Positions 21,774 through 30,970 of a stretch of 64,000 bases of DNA are shown in pieces. Below the pieces are notes generated by a model, which was not told where the DNA came from, did no database searches, and saw only the letters and a program-made list of their open reading frames with translations. A program made the translations under genes and the position numbers. Numbering within the stretch: position 1 is the first letter of the stretch; every line of letters starts with the position of its first letter. The stretch covers positions 1 to 64,000 of the forward strand of contig CACDWF010000009.1 of the NCBI GenBank assembly GCA_902556405.1, read 5' to 3'. This DNA comes from an uncultured Alphaproteobacteria bacterium. Its GTDB lineage: Bacteria; Pseudomonadota; Alphaproteobacteria; Rhodobacterales; Rhodobacteraceae.

Positions 21774-23087
21774 TTAAAAATTAAAAAATAATACTAATCT
21801 TGAAATATCGTTAAATGTTGTAAACATTAGCAAAAATATTAACAAAACTAAACCAAATATCATAGAAAATCTTAAAACTTGTTCTGTTGGTTTTCTTCGA
21901 GATATATACTCATATGATAGCATAAGTATATGACCACCGTCTAAAACAGGTATGGGTAATAAATTTACAAATCCAATACCGGTCGAAATAATTGCTACCA
22001 GAGACAACAAAGCTAAAAGTCCTGAATTAACCGAGTCAGAAACAGCATGGGCAATTCCAATCGGTCCTGAAAGATGTTTAGGATCAACCTGACCCCTAAT
22101 TATACCTTTTATACCCTTAAAAGATGCTATGATAACGCCCACTGTAGCTTCTGTCCCGAAAATAAACGCATTCCAAATGCTTGGTGTTTCTTTAGGTGGA
22201 TAGAATATTGGTCCACCAGCAACACCTATTCTGTAAATTGACTCATAGTTCCCATTCTGGCCCTCTACAGGACTTAAAACTGGTATAATAAATTTTTGAA
22301 GAATTCGTCCATCACGAAAGATTGTAATTTTTAACTTTCTCCCTTCTGATTGCAATATTTTTTCTCTCAAATCATTGAAGTTGAATAGTTTTTTTTCTTC
22401 TACTGTTAAAAAAACATCACCTATTTGTAACCCAGCAAGTGATGCAGCAGAAAGAGGTTCTATCGCTTCAACAATAGGTTGCATTAGGTAAGGTAGCTCT
22501 ATCTCTTTTACCAAGTTACCTCTTTTTATAGTGAATTTTGATGACTCTGCTTTGGTCTCATTTATATGAGAAAAAATTTCCTCGAATGAATTTACTTTTT
22601 TTCCTTCAACTTCAAGAATTTTGTCATTTATTTTGAGGTCATAATTAGCCTCATAAAAATTATTAATTTTTCCAATTACCGGATCATTAACCGAAACCCC
22701 TTGTATAATTAAGATCAAGGAAAAAATTAATACTGAAAAGATAAAGTTAGCTAAGGGCCCTGCTATCACCGTAAAAAACCTGCTGAGCACTGGAGCTTCA
22801 TCAAATTTTGCAGAGCCCACATTGTCCGATTTTTCCACAGCGTGAATTTTAATTGATGCCGCATTTTCGTCACCAAAAAATTTTACAAATCCTCCTAAGG
22901 GAATTAAAGCAAATTGCCATTCTGTACCCTTTTTATCTTTGAAAGAAAATAGTCTTGGACCAAAGCCAATACTAAAAACAGAAACACCAATTTTATTAAT
23001 ACGTGCAATTAAAAAATGCCCAAACTCATGCACAAAAATAACGATGCCAAATGCAAATAATATTGATAAAATCTGAAAAATAAAAAT
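21774..23087 (-). CDS. rseP: Site-2 protease RseP, probable AUU start
   Basis: Inner-membrane zinc metalloprotease that cuts anti-sigma factors and signal-peptide remnants. Motifs: HEFGH (zinc, in the first membrane helix), PDZ region (about 200-280; LAGLQIGDVFL) and LLPIPVLDGGHI in the third helix. The first standard start, GTG 23033, would leave HEFGH at residue 2 and remove the first membrane helix. The 18 codons upstream encode a hydrophobic stretch (ILSILFAFGIVIF) that fits the missing helix. The frame is closed by TAA at 23091-23093. AGGAG (23094-23098) lies 6 bases before ATT 23087, so AUU is the likely start; the AGGAG overlaps the dxr stop. Confidence 0.9.
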   Translation of the reverse strand: MFIFQILSILFAFGIVIFVHEFGHFLIARINKIGVSVFSIGFGPRLFSFKDKKGTEWQFALIPLGGFVKFFGDENAASIKIHAVEKSDNVGSAKFDEAPVLSRFFTVIAGPLANFIFSVLIFSLILIIQGVSVNDPVIGKINNFYEANYDLKINDKILEVEGKKVNSFEEIFSHINETKAESSKFTIKRGNLVKEIELPYLMQPIVEAIEPLSAASLAGLQIGDVFLTVEEKKLFNFNDLREKILQSEGRKLKITIFRDGRILQKFIIPVLSPVEGQNGNYESIYRIGVAGGPIFYPPKETPSIWNAFIFGTEATVGVIIASFKGIKGIIRGQVDPKHLSGPIGIAHAVSDSVNSGLLALLSLVAIISTGIGFVNLLPIPVLDGGHILMLSYEYISRRKPTEQVLRFSMIFGLVLLIFLLMFTTFNDISRLVLFFNF

Positions 23088-23096
23088 GTCTTACTC

Positions 23097-24260
23097 CTAA
23101 AAACTTAATTTTTTTGCAAATACTCTCGTAAGTTCATCTAACTCTAAGATATCTGAGACATTTTGAGGAGCTTTTTCGACTCTATTTATCAATGAACTTT
23201 CTTCAATAGTTTTTTCCACTAAGTTGGCCATGTCTAAAAAAGCTATCTCTCCTGAAATAAATCTATCCAATGCAATTTCCTTTGCAGCATTAAATATAAC
23301 TCCTAAATCTAAATTTCTTCCAACTTTCTCTACAATATCTAAAGCAGGAAATTTCTTTTTATCAGGCTCATAAAATTCAAGCGCATTTATTTTTGTAAAA
23401 TCAATATTTTTTAAACCAAGGTATAATCTTTTTGGGTAATTAAGAGCGTATCCAATGGGACCTTTCATATCAGGCAATGACATTTGGGCCAAAGTACTTC
23501 CATCTTTAAAATTTACCATTGAATGAATTATTGACTGGGGATGAATTATTACTTCTACCTCAGAAAAACTTAATCCAAATAAATGCATCGCTTCAATTAA
23601 TTCTAGTGCTTTATTAAACATAGAAGCGCTGTCGATAGTTATTCTTGCTCCCATACTCCAGTTTGGGTGTCTTAACGCTTGCTTAAGTGTTGCAGACTGC
23701 ATTTCTTTTAAACTCCAATCTCTAAATGGGCCACCGCTTGCTGTGAGAGTTATACTTTTCAAATCTTTTCTACGTTCTCCTTCTAAACACTGGAAAATTG
23801 CACTATGTTCACTGTCAACTGGTATGAGCTTAGTATTATTAATTGTACAAAGAGCCAGCAATACATTTCCAGCACAAACAAGAGTCTCTTTATTTGCCAG
23901 AGCTAACACGTTTGAGTGTTCGGCGCATCGAAGAGAAACCTCTACTCCAGCAAATCCTATAATCGCTGACATAGACCAATCAACATTTATGCTAGCTAGA
24001 TCCAAAAGGGAATGTTTTCCAAAGCTAACAATAATATTTGTATCTGAAAGTGCTTTTTTTAGTTTTGAATAATGTTTTTCGTTACCAATATTTGCATATT
24101 GAGGTTTAAACTCCAGACAATCAGTTATCAGTTGATCAACATTATCATTTGCAGAGAAAGCAATAAACTCGTAAGACACTTTACTTCGTCGTAAGACCTT
24201 TAAAGTACTTTGACCAATGGACCCAGTTGTGCCAAATATATTAATTTTTCTTTTACTCAT
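23097..24260 (-). CDS. dxr: 1-deoxy-D-xylulose 5-phosphate reductoisomerase
   Basis: Second enzyme of the MEP isoprenoid pathway, NADPH-dependent. Motifs: GTTGSIGQSTL (NADPH), LANKETLVCAG, PVDSEHSAIFQC (metal Asp/Glu) and MGARITIDSASMFNK. 387 aa. Starts in the cdsA stop (ATGA overlap). Confidence 0.97.
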   Translation of the reverse strand: MSKRKINIFGTTGSIGQSTLKVLRRSKVSYEFIAFSANDNVDQLITDCLEFKPQYANIGNEKHYSKLKKALSDTNIIVSFGKHSLLDLASINVDWSMSAIIGFAGVEVSLRCAEHSNVLALANKETLVCAGNVLLALCTINNTKLIPVDSEHSAIFQCLEGERRKDLKSITLTASGGPFRDWSLKEMQSATLKQALRHPNWSMGARITIDSASMFNKALELIEAMHLFGLSFSEVEVIIHPQSIIHSMVNFKDGSTLAQMSLPDMKGPIGYALNYPKRLYLGLKNIDFTKINALEFYEPDKKKFPALDIVEKVGRNLDLGVIFNAAKEIALDRFISGEIAFLDMANLVEKTIEESSLINRVEKAPQNVSDILELDELTRVFAKKLSF

Positions 24261-25039
24261 ATTTTCAGATAAACATCAATAATTTTAACAAAAAAACTTG
24301 TAAATATTAATCCATCAAATCTATCTAGCAATCCACCATGTCCTGGTATTATTTTGCCAGTATCCTTCACACCTAGATTTCGTTTAATGTAACTCTCTAT
24401 AAAATCACCCACTTGTGATGAAATTGCAATGCCAAGAAAAACAAAAACAAAGAAATCTGATCCAAATAAGTTATATGAATCAAGCGTATAATAAAAAGTA
24501 ATTACCATCATCCAGCCAACAAATATTCCGGCCCAAGTTTTACTAGGGCTAATTTTTTCTAAAACTTTTGGCCCTCCAATTATACGACCTCCAAAATAGC
24601 CTCCTATATCAGCAAACGCGACTGCTAGAACCAAAATAACAAAAAAACTTATACCACCAATTTCTGTCGGTGATACAATTAAACTTAGTAAAAAGGATAT
24701 TGACAAATTCACATATATAATGAAAAGACTTAGCCCTTTTGATTTGGAAAAATATAAAAAGAAAAAAAACAAACAAAGGTTTAAAACTAATGTAATAGAT
24801 AAATTGATTTGTGCGAAATAAAGAGGAAAAACACAAAGAGTAATTAAAAAATAGTTAAAAAAGAGTCTTTCTTTTTTGAAACTAAAAAGTTTAAATAGCT
24901 CTCTCAAAAACAAAATATTTAAAACGTATAAAGAGGGAGTGATTAAGAATGGAGCAATAAACGCTAACAAAAATAGTACCGACAACAATATCAAAGCTGA
25001 TAAAGATCGTAATTTTAGATCTTCAAACACAAACCACAC
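24257..25039 (-). CDS. cdsA: Phosphatidate cytidylyltransferase
   Basis: Multi-pass membrane enzyme making CDP-diacylglycerol from CTP and phosphatidate. About seven to eight hydrophobic segments; the CdsA signature is SPSKTWAGIFVGW plus KDTGKIIPGHGGLLDRFDG. 260 aa. GTG start at 25039, 30 bases after frr. uppS, which usually lies between frr and cdsA in Alphaproteobacteria, has no room here. Confidence 0.93.
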   Translation of the reverse strand: MWFVFEDLKLRSLSALILLSVLFLLAFIAPFLITPSLYVLNILFLRELFKLFSFKKERLFFNYFLITLCVFPLYFAQINLSITLVLNLCLFFFFLYFSKSKGLSLFIIYVNLSISFLLSLIVSPTEIGGISFFVILVLAVAFADIGGYFGGRIIGGPKVLEKISPSKTWAGIFVGWMMVITFYYTLDSYNLFGSDFFVFVFLGIAISSQVGDFIESYIKRNLGVKDTGKIIPGHGGLLDRFDGLIFTSFFVKIIDVYLKI

Positions 25040-25069
25040 TGTTACTGCATAAAATTGTGAACTTATGGT

Positions 25070-25630
25070 TCAAAACGTTACAATCTCTGTTTGTTTTTCT
25101 TTTTGTAAGCTCTCAACAGAAAGGATCATTTTATCCGTCATATCTTGAATTTCATCACTCCAAAGCTGCGCTTCATCCTCAGACATCCCTTCGCTACGAA
25201 GTTTTTTAATTTTATCCATTCCATCTTTTCTGACATTTCTAATAGCTATTTTTGCATTTTCGGCATAAGTCGCTGCAAGTTTAGCCAGGTCCTTCCTTCT
25301 TTCTTCATTTAATTCAGGGATTACTAATCTGATAAAGTTTCCCTCGGTTTGAGGTGTTAGCCCCAGACCAGAATTAATAAGTGCCTTTTCTACCATATTT
25401 ACATTATTTACATCCCAAACATTAACAGACAATACTCTTGATTCAGGAACAGTTATAGTAGCACATTGATTTAATGGAAGCTTTGACCCATAGACTTCTA
25501 CTACAACTGGGTCAAGCATAGAGGAAGATGCTCTTCCAGTTCGCAGAGACAAAAAATCATTTTTCAAAGAAGCGAGAGCTCCAGACATTCTCTTCTCGAT
25601 ATCACTAATGTTTACATCAAATTGATTCAT
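25070..25630 (-). CDS. frr: Ribosome recycling factor
   Basis: Splits post-termination ribosomes with EF-G. Motifs: LRTGRASSSMLDPVVVEVYGS, INQ-like LPLNQCATI, PELNEERRKDLAKLA, and NVRKDGMDKIKKL. 186 aa, standard. ATG four bases after pyrH stop. Confidence 0.97.
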   Translation of the reverse strand: MNQFDVNISDIEKRMSGALASLKNDFLSLRTGRASSSMLDPVVVEVYGSKLPLNQCATITVPESRVLSVNVWDVNNVNMVEKALINSGLGLTPQTEGNFIRLVIPELNEERRKDLAKLAATYAENAKIAIRNVRKDGMDKIKKLRSEGMSEDEAQLWSDEIQDMTDKMILSVESLQKEKQTEIVTF

Positions 25631-25634
25631 TAAG

Positions 25635-26357
25635 TTAACTTACCAATGAAAACTTTCCTCTACCATCAACAATACTCAAAAAGTCGTCGGTTTCAAATAA
25701 AGAAAAAACAACAATAGGAATACTATTGTCTCTGGCTAAAGCAATAGCACTTGCATCCATTACTTTAAAATTCTCATGCAATGCCGTATCGTAAGTTATT
25801 TCACTAAGATACTTTGCTTCGGGGTTTAAAATTGGGTCTTCATCATAAATACCATCTACTTTTGTTGCTTTAAATATAGCTTGGCATTTCATTTCTATTG
25901 CCCTTAAAGTCGCTGCTGTATCAGTTGTAAAATACGGGTTTCCTGTGCCAGCAGCAAATATGCAGACCCTATTTTTTTCCAAATGCCTTACTGCCCGTCT
26001 TCTAATATACGGCTCACAAATCTGGTCCATAGGTATAGCTGAGATGACCCTTGTATGAACATTTAACTTTTCTAGCTCAGATTGCAAAGCAAGTGAATTC
26101 ATCACAGTAGCCAACATTCCCATATAGTCTGCTGTCGTTCTTTCCATACCCTGTGCACTGCCTTGTAGTCCACGAAAAATATTTCCTCCCCCTATGACTA
26201 AGCAAACCTCAATGCCCTTTTCATGAACTTTTTTAATTTGAGAAGCTATTTTATTAACTGTTGGTGGGTGAAGTCCAACTCTAAGCTCTCCCATTAGAGC
26301 TTCACCAGATATTTTAAGTAATATTCGCTTATATGGACTTTTTTTTGTCAAATTCAC
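25635..26357 (-). CDS. pyrH: Uridylate kinase
   Basis: Phosphorylates UMP to UDP; amino-acid-kinase fold, homohexamer. Motifs: RILLKISGEALMG, GGGNIFRG, TADYMGMLATVMN, GTGNPYFTTDTAA and KATKVDGIYDEDP. 240 aa. GTG start; five bases after tsf. Confidence 0.97.
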   Translation of the reverse strand: MNLTKKSPYKRILLKISGEALMGELRVGLHPPTVNKIASQIKKVHEKGIEVCLVIGGGNIFRGLQGSAQGMERTTADYMGMLATVMNSLALQSELEKLNVHTRVISAIPMDQICEPYIRRRAVRHLEKNRVCIFAAGTGNPYFTTDTAATLRAIEMKCQAIFKATKVDGIYDEDPILNPEAKYLSEITYDTALHENFKVMDASAIALARDNSIPIVVFSLFETDDFLSIVDGRGKFSLVS

Positions 26358-26362
26358 TTAGC

Positions 26363-27235
26363 CTAACTAACTATATCTTTAACTTCAGCGGCAAAGTCAC
26401 TCTCTTTCTTATCAATACCCTCTCCAACCTTAAATCTTACAAAATTTATTAATGTTTGGTTATTATTTTCTAAAAGCTTTTTAATTGAAACATCAGGATC
26501 CATTACAAATTTTTGGTTTAGCAAAGTGTTTTCTTCGAAGAATTTTTTTAGCTTTCCTGAAAGAATCTTTTCTGCAATATCGGCAGGCTTCCCCTCTGAA
26601 ACAAGTTGCTCTGTAATAATCTTCTTCTCCCTATCAACTACAACCTTATCAAGGTCTTTCTCTGACATCGCTAGTGGTGCTGTCGCAGCAATATGCATCG
26701 CTAGCTTTTTTCCAAAGTCCTCATCATTATTTCCTTCTAAAGAAACTAATACACCTATTTTCCCACAATCTTTTGAAACCGAATTGTGAACGTAGGCATA
26801 GATATTGGGACCTTTGATACTCTTTATTCGTCTTAAACTGATATTTTCGCCAATTGTAGCTATTTTATTATTTATAACTTCTTGAAAACTTTTTCCAAAA
26901 ACGTCTTTATTCAAAAGTTCATCTTTATCCGTTACTCCGAACCCTTTATCTAAAATTAAGTCTACTAGTTTAATAAATTCCTTATTTGTAGCAACAAAGT
27001 CCGTTTCCGAATTCAGTTCAATGATCATACCTTCGCCATTATGCACTTTTACCCCAACTAAACCTTCTGCAGCTACACGAGAAGCCTTCTTTTCTGCCTT
27101 AAGTAGCCCCTTTGTTCTGAGCCAATCCTGCGCAGCTTCTAAATCACCGTCTGTTTCGAGGAGAGCTTTTTTCGCATCCATCATACCCGCTCCAGACTTT
27201 TCCCTTAGTTCTTTTACTAATAAAGCTGATATCAA
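26363..27235 (-). CDS. tsf: Elongation factor Ts
   Basis: Nucleotide-exchange factor for EF-Tu. UBA-like N-terminus (LREKSGAGMMDAKKAL) and core signature NSETDFVATNKEF. 290 aa. TTG start at 27235 preceded by a GGGAGAA ribosome site. In the conserved rpsB-tsf-pyrH-frr order. Confidence 0.97.
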   Translation of the reverse strand: MISALLVKELREKSGAGMMDAKKALLETDGDLEAAQDWLRTKGLLKAEKKASRVAAEGLVGVKVHNGEGMIIELNSETDFVATNKEFIKLVDLILDKGFGVTDKDELLNKDVFGKSFQEVINNKIATIGENISLRRIKSIKGPNIYAYVHNSVSKDCGKIGVLVSLEGNNDEDFGKKLAMHIAATAPLAMSEKDLDKVVVDREKKIITEQLVSEGKPADIAEKILSGKLKKFFEENTLLNQKFVMDPDVSIKKLLENNNQTLINFVRFKVGEGIDKKESDFAAEVKDIVS

Positions 27236-27279
27236 TTTATTCTCCCTCAGTTATTGCTACCATTTATTTTTTATTTTCC

Positions 27280-28230
27280 TTACGGTTTCTTCGTCGAAAC
27301 ATTCGCTTTTTTGACCATATCTTTGTCCTCAGCTAAATCACTCTCACCTTTATTTTTTTCAATGCCCACATCAAAATTATCGTCTTGTTTGGTGTCGCTA
27401 GAATTTTGGTAAAGATCATCTTTATCTTCTTTATCTTTGGCGTCGGTGTCGTTGCCAACTTCTTTCTCAAAGCCATTTTCATCGGGCAATTTGTCAGGGG
27501 AAGGCATTTCGGCTTCACCTAAATCTATACCAGCAGATCCTAGTTGCGACTCCATTCCATCTAAAATTGTTTTGCTTACTAAATCGCAGTACAAAGATAT
27601 TGCTCTTGAAGCATCATCATTACCTGGAATAGGAAAATCAACTCCATCAGTAGACGAGTTAGAGTCTAATATAGCTACGACCGGTATGCCAATTTTTTTT
27701 GCTTCTTTTATTGCTATCGATTCTTTATTTGTATCTATAACGAAAAGCATATCTGGTATGTTTTTCATATCCTTTATACCGCCAAGCGACAGGTTCAACT
27801 TTTGATGTTCTTTTTCTATATTAAGCCTCTCCTTTTTTGTAAATAGAGCACGCTGGCTCTCGTCAAAAGCCTCAAGATCCTTTAGCCTTAAAATAGAGTT
27901 AGATACGGTATTCCAATTTGTTAATGTACCCCCGAGCCATCTATAGTTAATGTAATACTGAGCGCACTTTGATGCAGCTTCAGCTATCGATTGTTGAGCT
28001 TGTCGCTTTGTTCCAACAAATAAAACACTTCCGCCCCTGGCAACCAACTTGTGTATTTCACTCAAAGCGGTATCTAACATGGTCAGCGTTTGAGTAAGGT
28101 CTAAGATATGAATTCCATTTCTAGAACCATATATATACTCATCCATTAATGGGTTCCACCTATGAGTTTGGTGCCCAAAATGTACCCCAGCTTCTAAAAG
28201 CTGCCTTATGTTGTAGCTTGGTAAATTCAT
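27280..28230 (-). CDS. rpsB: 30S ribosomal protein S2 with acidic C-terminal tail
   Basis: Structural protein of the small subunit, needed for S1 binding. Conserved core 1-235: [53 protein letters not shown] and [10 protein letters not shown]. After about residue 235 there is an extension of about 80 residues rich in Asp, Glu and Lys (KDKEDKDDL), so the protein is 316 aa against about 240 in E. coli. ATG start with AAGGA; a structured leader precedes it. Confidence 0.96.
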   Translation of the reverse strand: MNLPSYNIRQLLEAGVHFGHQTHRWNPLMDEYIYGSRNGIHILDLTQTLTMLDTALSEIHKLVARGGSVLFVGTKRQAQQSIAEAASKCAQYYINYRWLGGTLTNWNTVSNSILRLKDLEAFDESQRALFTKKERLNIEKEHQKLNLSLGGIKDMKNIPDMLFVIDTNKESIAIKEAKKIGIPVVAILDSNSSTDGVDFPIPGNDDASRAISLYCDLVSKTILDGMESQLGSAGIDLGEAEMPSPDKLPDENGFEKEVGNDTDAKDKEDKDDLYQNSSDTKQDDNFDVGIEKNKGESDLAEDKDMVKKANVSTKKP

Positions 28231-28237
28231 TATATTT

Positions 28238-28321
28238 TCCTTTTCGGTTTAGCCTTAACGCACACTCCAATTTTGGACCGAAACTTATTCATGCGTTTGC
28301 GATTTTGTTAGCTTTTAAGGC
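28238..28321 (-). promoter_or_regulatory. Structured rpsB leader with possible pseudoknot
   Basis: In minus-strand order: GCCUU (28321-28317), AACGCA (28297-28292), UUUCGGU (28283-28277), UCCAA-AA-UUGGA hairpin (28277-28266), UGCGUU (28262-28257), AAGGC (28256-28252), ACCGAAA (28248-28242) and the AAGGA ribosome site (28242-28238). GCCUU/AAGGC and AACGCA/UGCGUU are nested stems. UUUCGGU inside them complements ACCGAAA at the ribosome site, so a pseudoknot could hide it. Autoregulation by S2 is known in other bacteria through leader structure; here it is inferred from pairing alone. Confidence 0.55.
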
Positions 28322-28385
28322 ATGATAAAACTAATTTCAAGAATTTATTTATTTATTTTAAATGTATATTTTCTAAAATGACGAG

Positions 28386-29327
28386 ATGGTGGAATTTAAA
28401 AAAAGAATTTACATATTCGGATGTATTATGTGGGATGTCATAGGGAAGCCTTTTGAGGAAATGAGCACAGGGAAAGATAGCACTGGTTCTATAATTGAGC
28501 GGCCTGGAGGTGTCGCTTTCAACGTTGCTCTAGGCCTCTCAAAAATCTTAAATGAAAAAAGTTATGAGTTAAATTTAGTATCAGCAATAGGTGAAAATGA
28601 AAGAACTGATATAATATTAAAGGCTCTTAAACAAAACAATATTAATACAAAATATTTAATAATTAATGGCAATCGAAATGACCAGTATTTGTCTATAGAA
28701 ACAAAAACTGGAGAAATATTTGGATCTATCAATTCCTCAAATACTTTCTTAACGCACCAAAATGAAATAGAAGATAAGTTGTCTGACATATGTAGAGAGC
28801 ACAAAAAGAGTGATAATGATGCAATTTTTATTTTTGATGGTAATTGCTCTAGAGAGTTTTTGGGCTTAGTAAAAAAGCAGGCATGTAATGATATATTCAC
28901 TAAATATTTTATACCCGCAAATTACTCAAAGCTAAGTGAGTTTAAAAATAATATATTATTTTTTAAGGGCTTTAATCTTATAATCAATCTTGAGGAGGCC
29001 AACATCTTGATCCATTCTAAAAACTTGAAAAATTCGGAGGAAGCGTCAAAAGCTATTTTTGAAAAAATAAAAACTAAAAAATGTTTAACGATTGTAACTG
29101 ATGGTCCAAACATTGCGTACGGTGTTTCAAATGAAGAAGAAGCAGGAGTACGGCCAAAAATAATAAAAAGCAATACATCAAGATTGGGGGCAGGTGATAC
29201 GTTTTTTGCCTACTTTCTCTCCTACAAAGAATTAAACCCTGCTGCTAGCCTCAAGAAGAGCTTGAATATTGCAAATAAGAAAACACACATACACTTAAAA
29301 GCTAATGATCAAAAGATTTGTAAATAA
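28386..29327 (+). CDS. psuK: PfkB-family sugar kinase, probable pseudouridine kinase
   Basis: Ribokinase-fold kinase: GGVAFNVALGLSKI near the N-terminus and the C-terminal PfkB signature RLGAGDTFFAYFLS with catalytic aspartate. 313 aa. It overlaps psuG by 23 bases, which makes pseudouridine the likely substrate (phosphorylated to pseudouridine 5'-phosphate). Family membership is clear; substrate is inferred from the neighbour. Confidence 0.85.
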   Translation: MVEFKKRIYIFGCIMWDVIGKPFEEMSTGKDSTGSIIERPGGVAFNVALGLSKILNEKSYELNLVSAIGENERTDIILKALKQNNINTKYLIINGNRNDQYLSIETKTGEIFGSINSSNTFLTHQNEIEDKLSDICREHKKSDNDAIFIFDGNCSREFLGLVKKQACNDIFTKYFIPANYSKLSEFKNNILFFKGFNLIINLEEANILIHSKNLKNSEEASKAIFEKIKTKKCLTIVTDGPNIAYGVSNEEEAGVRPKIIKSNTSRLGAGDTFFAYFLSYKELNPAASLKKSLNIANKKTHIHLKANDQKICK

Positions 29328-30240
29328 GAATAAACATATAATTAAATGCTCAAGAGAAGTTTTAGAAGCAATTGATAACAAAATTCCATTGGTAGCTTTA
29401 GAAAGTTCTATAGTATCGCATGGAATGCCATACCCCCAATCATTCGAAATGGTTAAAGAGATTGAAAAATTAATAAAAGATGAGGGAGCTCAACCGGCTA
29501 CTTTAGCGGTGCTAGATGGTAAAATTCAGATTGGTCTAGACCCTGAAGTGTTAGACGCGTTTGCTAAGATGAGAAATGTCGAAAAAGTTTCAAGTAGTAA
29601 CCTTGATAGCACCATATTTTCAAAGAAACCTGGTGGAACCACAGTATCAGGTTCATTACGAATATGTAAGTTAGCTTCAATTCCCATATTCGTAACTGGC
29701 GGAATTGGTGGAGTTCATAGAGACGTTTCTGAAAGTATGGATGTATCTGCCGACCTCCAGGCAATTAAAGACTCTAAAATAATTACAGTTTGTGCAGGTC
29801 CAAAAACTATCCTAGACATCTCAAAAACTTACGAGTTCCTAGAAACACTATCAATTCCTTTATTTTCTTACCGACAAAAAAACTTACCTGCTTTTTGGTA
29901 CCGCGACACCGGTTTGCAATCCACTCTCCGAATAGAGAGCCCGGAGGCAATTGCAAAAATTTTTTCAATTGCAACGAGTACAGACTCCTCAAAAGGGTTC
30001 TTGCTTTGTAACCCAATACAAAAAAAGTATTCTCTAGACGAATTGTACTTAGAACCGTTAATATTGAATGGAATTAATGAATTAAAAAAGGCAAATATAA
30101 CCGGCAAAAAACTTACGCCAAGTTTATTAAGCTATTTGGTAAAGAAGACTAACGGGAAAACACTTCTTTCAAATATCGAACTTGTAAAAAATAATGCTTT
30201 ACTTGGTGCTAAAGTTGCTAAAGCCCTAAATATTGCTTAA
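29305..30240 (+). CDS. psuG: Pseudouridine-5'-phosphate glycosidase
   Basis: Breaks the C-C glycosidic bond of pseudouridine 5'-phosphate to uracil and ribose 5-phosphate. Family motifs: VALESSIVSHGMPYPQS, PATLAVLDGKIQIGL, FVTGGIGGVHR and VCAGPKTILDI. 311 aa. ATG 29305 lies within psuK, so the two are translationally coupled: a kinase-glycosidase pair for recycling pseudouridine from RNA turnover. Confidence 0.94.
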   Translation: MIKRFVNKNKHIIKCSREVLEAIDNKIPLVALESSIVSHGMPYPQSFEMVKEIEKLIKDEGAQPATLAVLDGKIQIGLDPEVLDAFAKMRNVEKVSSSNLDSTIFSKKPGGTTVSGSLRICKLASIPIFVTGGIGGVHRDVSESMDVSADLQAIKDSKIITVCAGPKTILDISKTYEFLETLSIPLFSYRQKNLPAFWYRDTGLQSTLRIESPEAIAKIFSIATSTDSSKGFLLCNPIQKKYSLDELYLEPLILNGINELKKANITGKKLTPSLLSYLVKKTNGKTLLSNIELVKNNALLGAKVAKALNIA

Positions 30241-30260
30241 AAAATTTATGGAGCGTTGAA

Positions 30261-30881
30261 ATGGGAAGACTCTTTCAAAAATTACGACGAGATTTTCTTA
30301 CGGGACTAGTAGTTTTAATACCAATCGTTCTGACAGTTTATTTGGTTTGGAGTGTTATCAGCTTTATTGATAAAGTGGTAATTCCGATCATACCTCCGAA
30401 GTATAATCCTCTAGACGTTTTTGAAGTATATATCCCAGGACTTGGTGTTTTTTTGTTCTTGATCGCAACTACTCTTATTGGCTCTTTAGCATCAGGTTTT
30501 TTAGGAAGACAGATGATTACGTTAAGTGAGAAAATCCTGTCACGAACACCCGTTATTAGCACTATCTACAACTCAATTAAACAAATTATCCAAGCTGTTT
30601 TCAAGCCAGACGGTACTAATTTTAAGCAACCATGCCTCATAGAGTACCCTAGAAAAGGAGTATGGGCAGTAGCTTTTATATCAACCGAAACATTTGGCGA
30701 AATTAAGCAAAAAATTAATCTAGGATCTCTAGTCACGGTTTTTTTGCCAACCACACCAAATCCAACGTCTGGATTTATGTTGTTTGTTCCTAAAAATGAT
30801 ATAATTATTCTCGATATGTCAGTTGAAGACGCTGCAAAGCTCATTATTTCTGCTGGACTGGTGATGCCAGAGAAAAGATAA
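30261..30881 (+). CDS. DUF502 family membrane protein
   Basis: Two hydrophobic segments (about residues 14-36 and 58-82) around a short loop, followed by a soluble C-terminal half with the DUF502 pattern SRTPVISTIYNSIKQI and FLPTTPNPTSGFM. 206 aa, typical length. Function unknown in bacteria. 20 bases after psuG and followed by a strong terminator, so it is probably the last gene of this small operon. Confidence 0.9.
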   Translation: MGRLFQKLRRDFLTGLVVLIPIVLTVYLVWSVISFIDKVVIPIIPPKYNPLDVFEVYIPGLGVFLFLIATTLIGSLASGFLGRQMITLSEKILSRTPVISTIYNSIKQIIQAVFKPDGTNFKQPCLIEYPRKGVWAVAFISTETFGEIKQKINLGSLVTVFLPTTPNPTSGFMLFVPKNDIIILDMSVEDAAKLIISAGLVMPEKR

Positions 30882-30934
30882 AAAAAAAGTTGGATTTTAT
30901 TTTTCTTTTAAGTAAACTCATGTTACTGCTCGAT

Positions 30935-30958
30935 AGGTTTCTTGCCTGTATGAAACCT
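30935..30958 (+). other. Hairpin in the 3' UTR of the DUF502 gene
   Basis: AGGTTTC (30935-30941) and GAAACCT (30952-30958) form a perfect 7-bp stem with a 10-base loop, in a 90-base stretch between the DUF502 stop and the terminator at 30971. Could be part of a 3'-UTR-derived small RNA or only a processing or stability stem. Confidence 0.4.
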
Positions 30959-30970
30959 GCCTCAATAACT

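Noticed and set aside
23031-23033. GTG as the start of rseP
   Set aside because: It would remove the first transmembrane helix and place the zinc motif HEFGH at residue 2.
26526-27314. Serine/phenylalanine-rich plus-strand ORFs opposite tsf
   Set aside because: Composition is that of a reverse-complemented Lys/Glu-rich gene; shadows of tsf.
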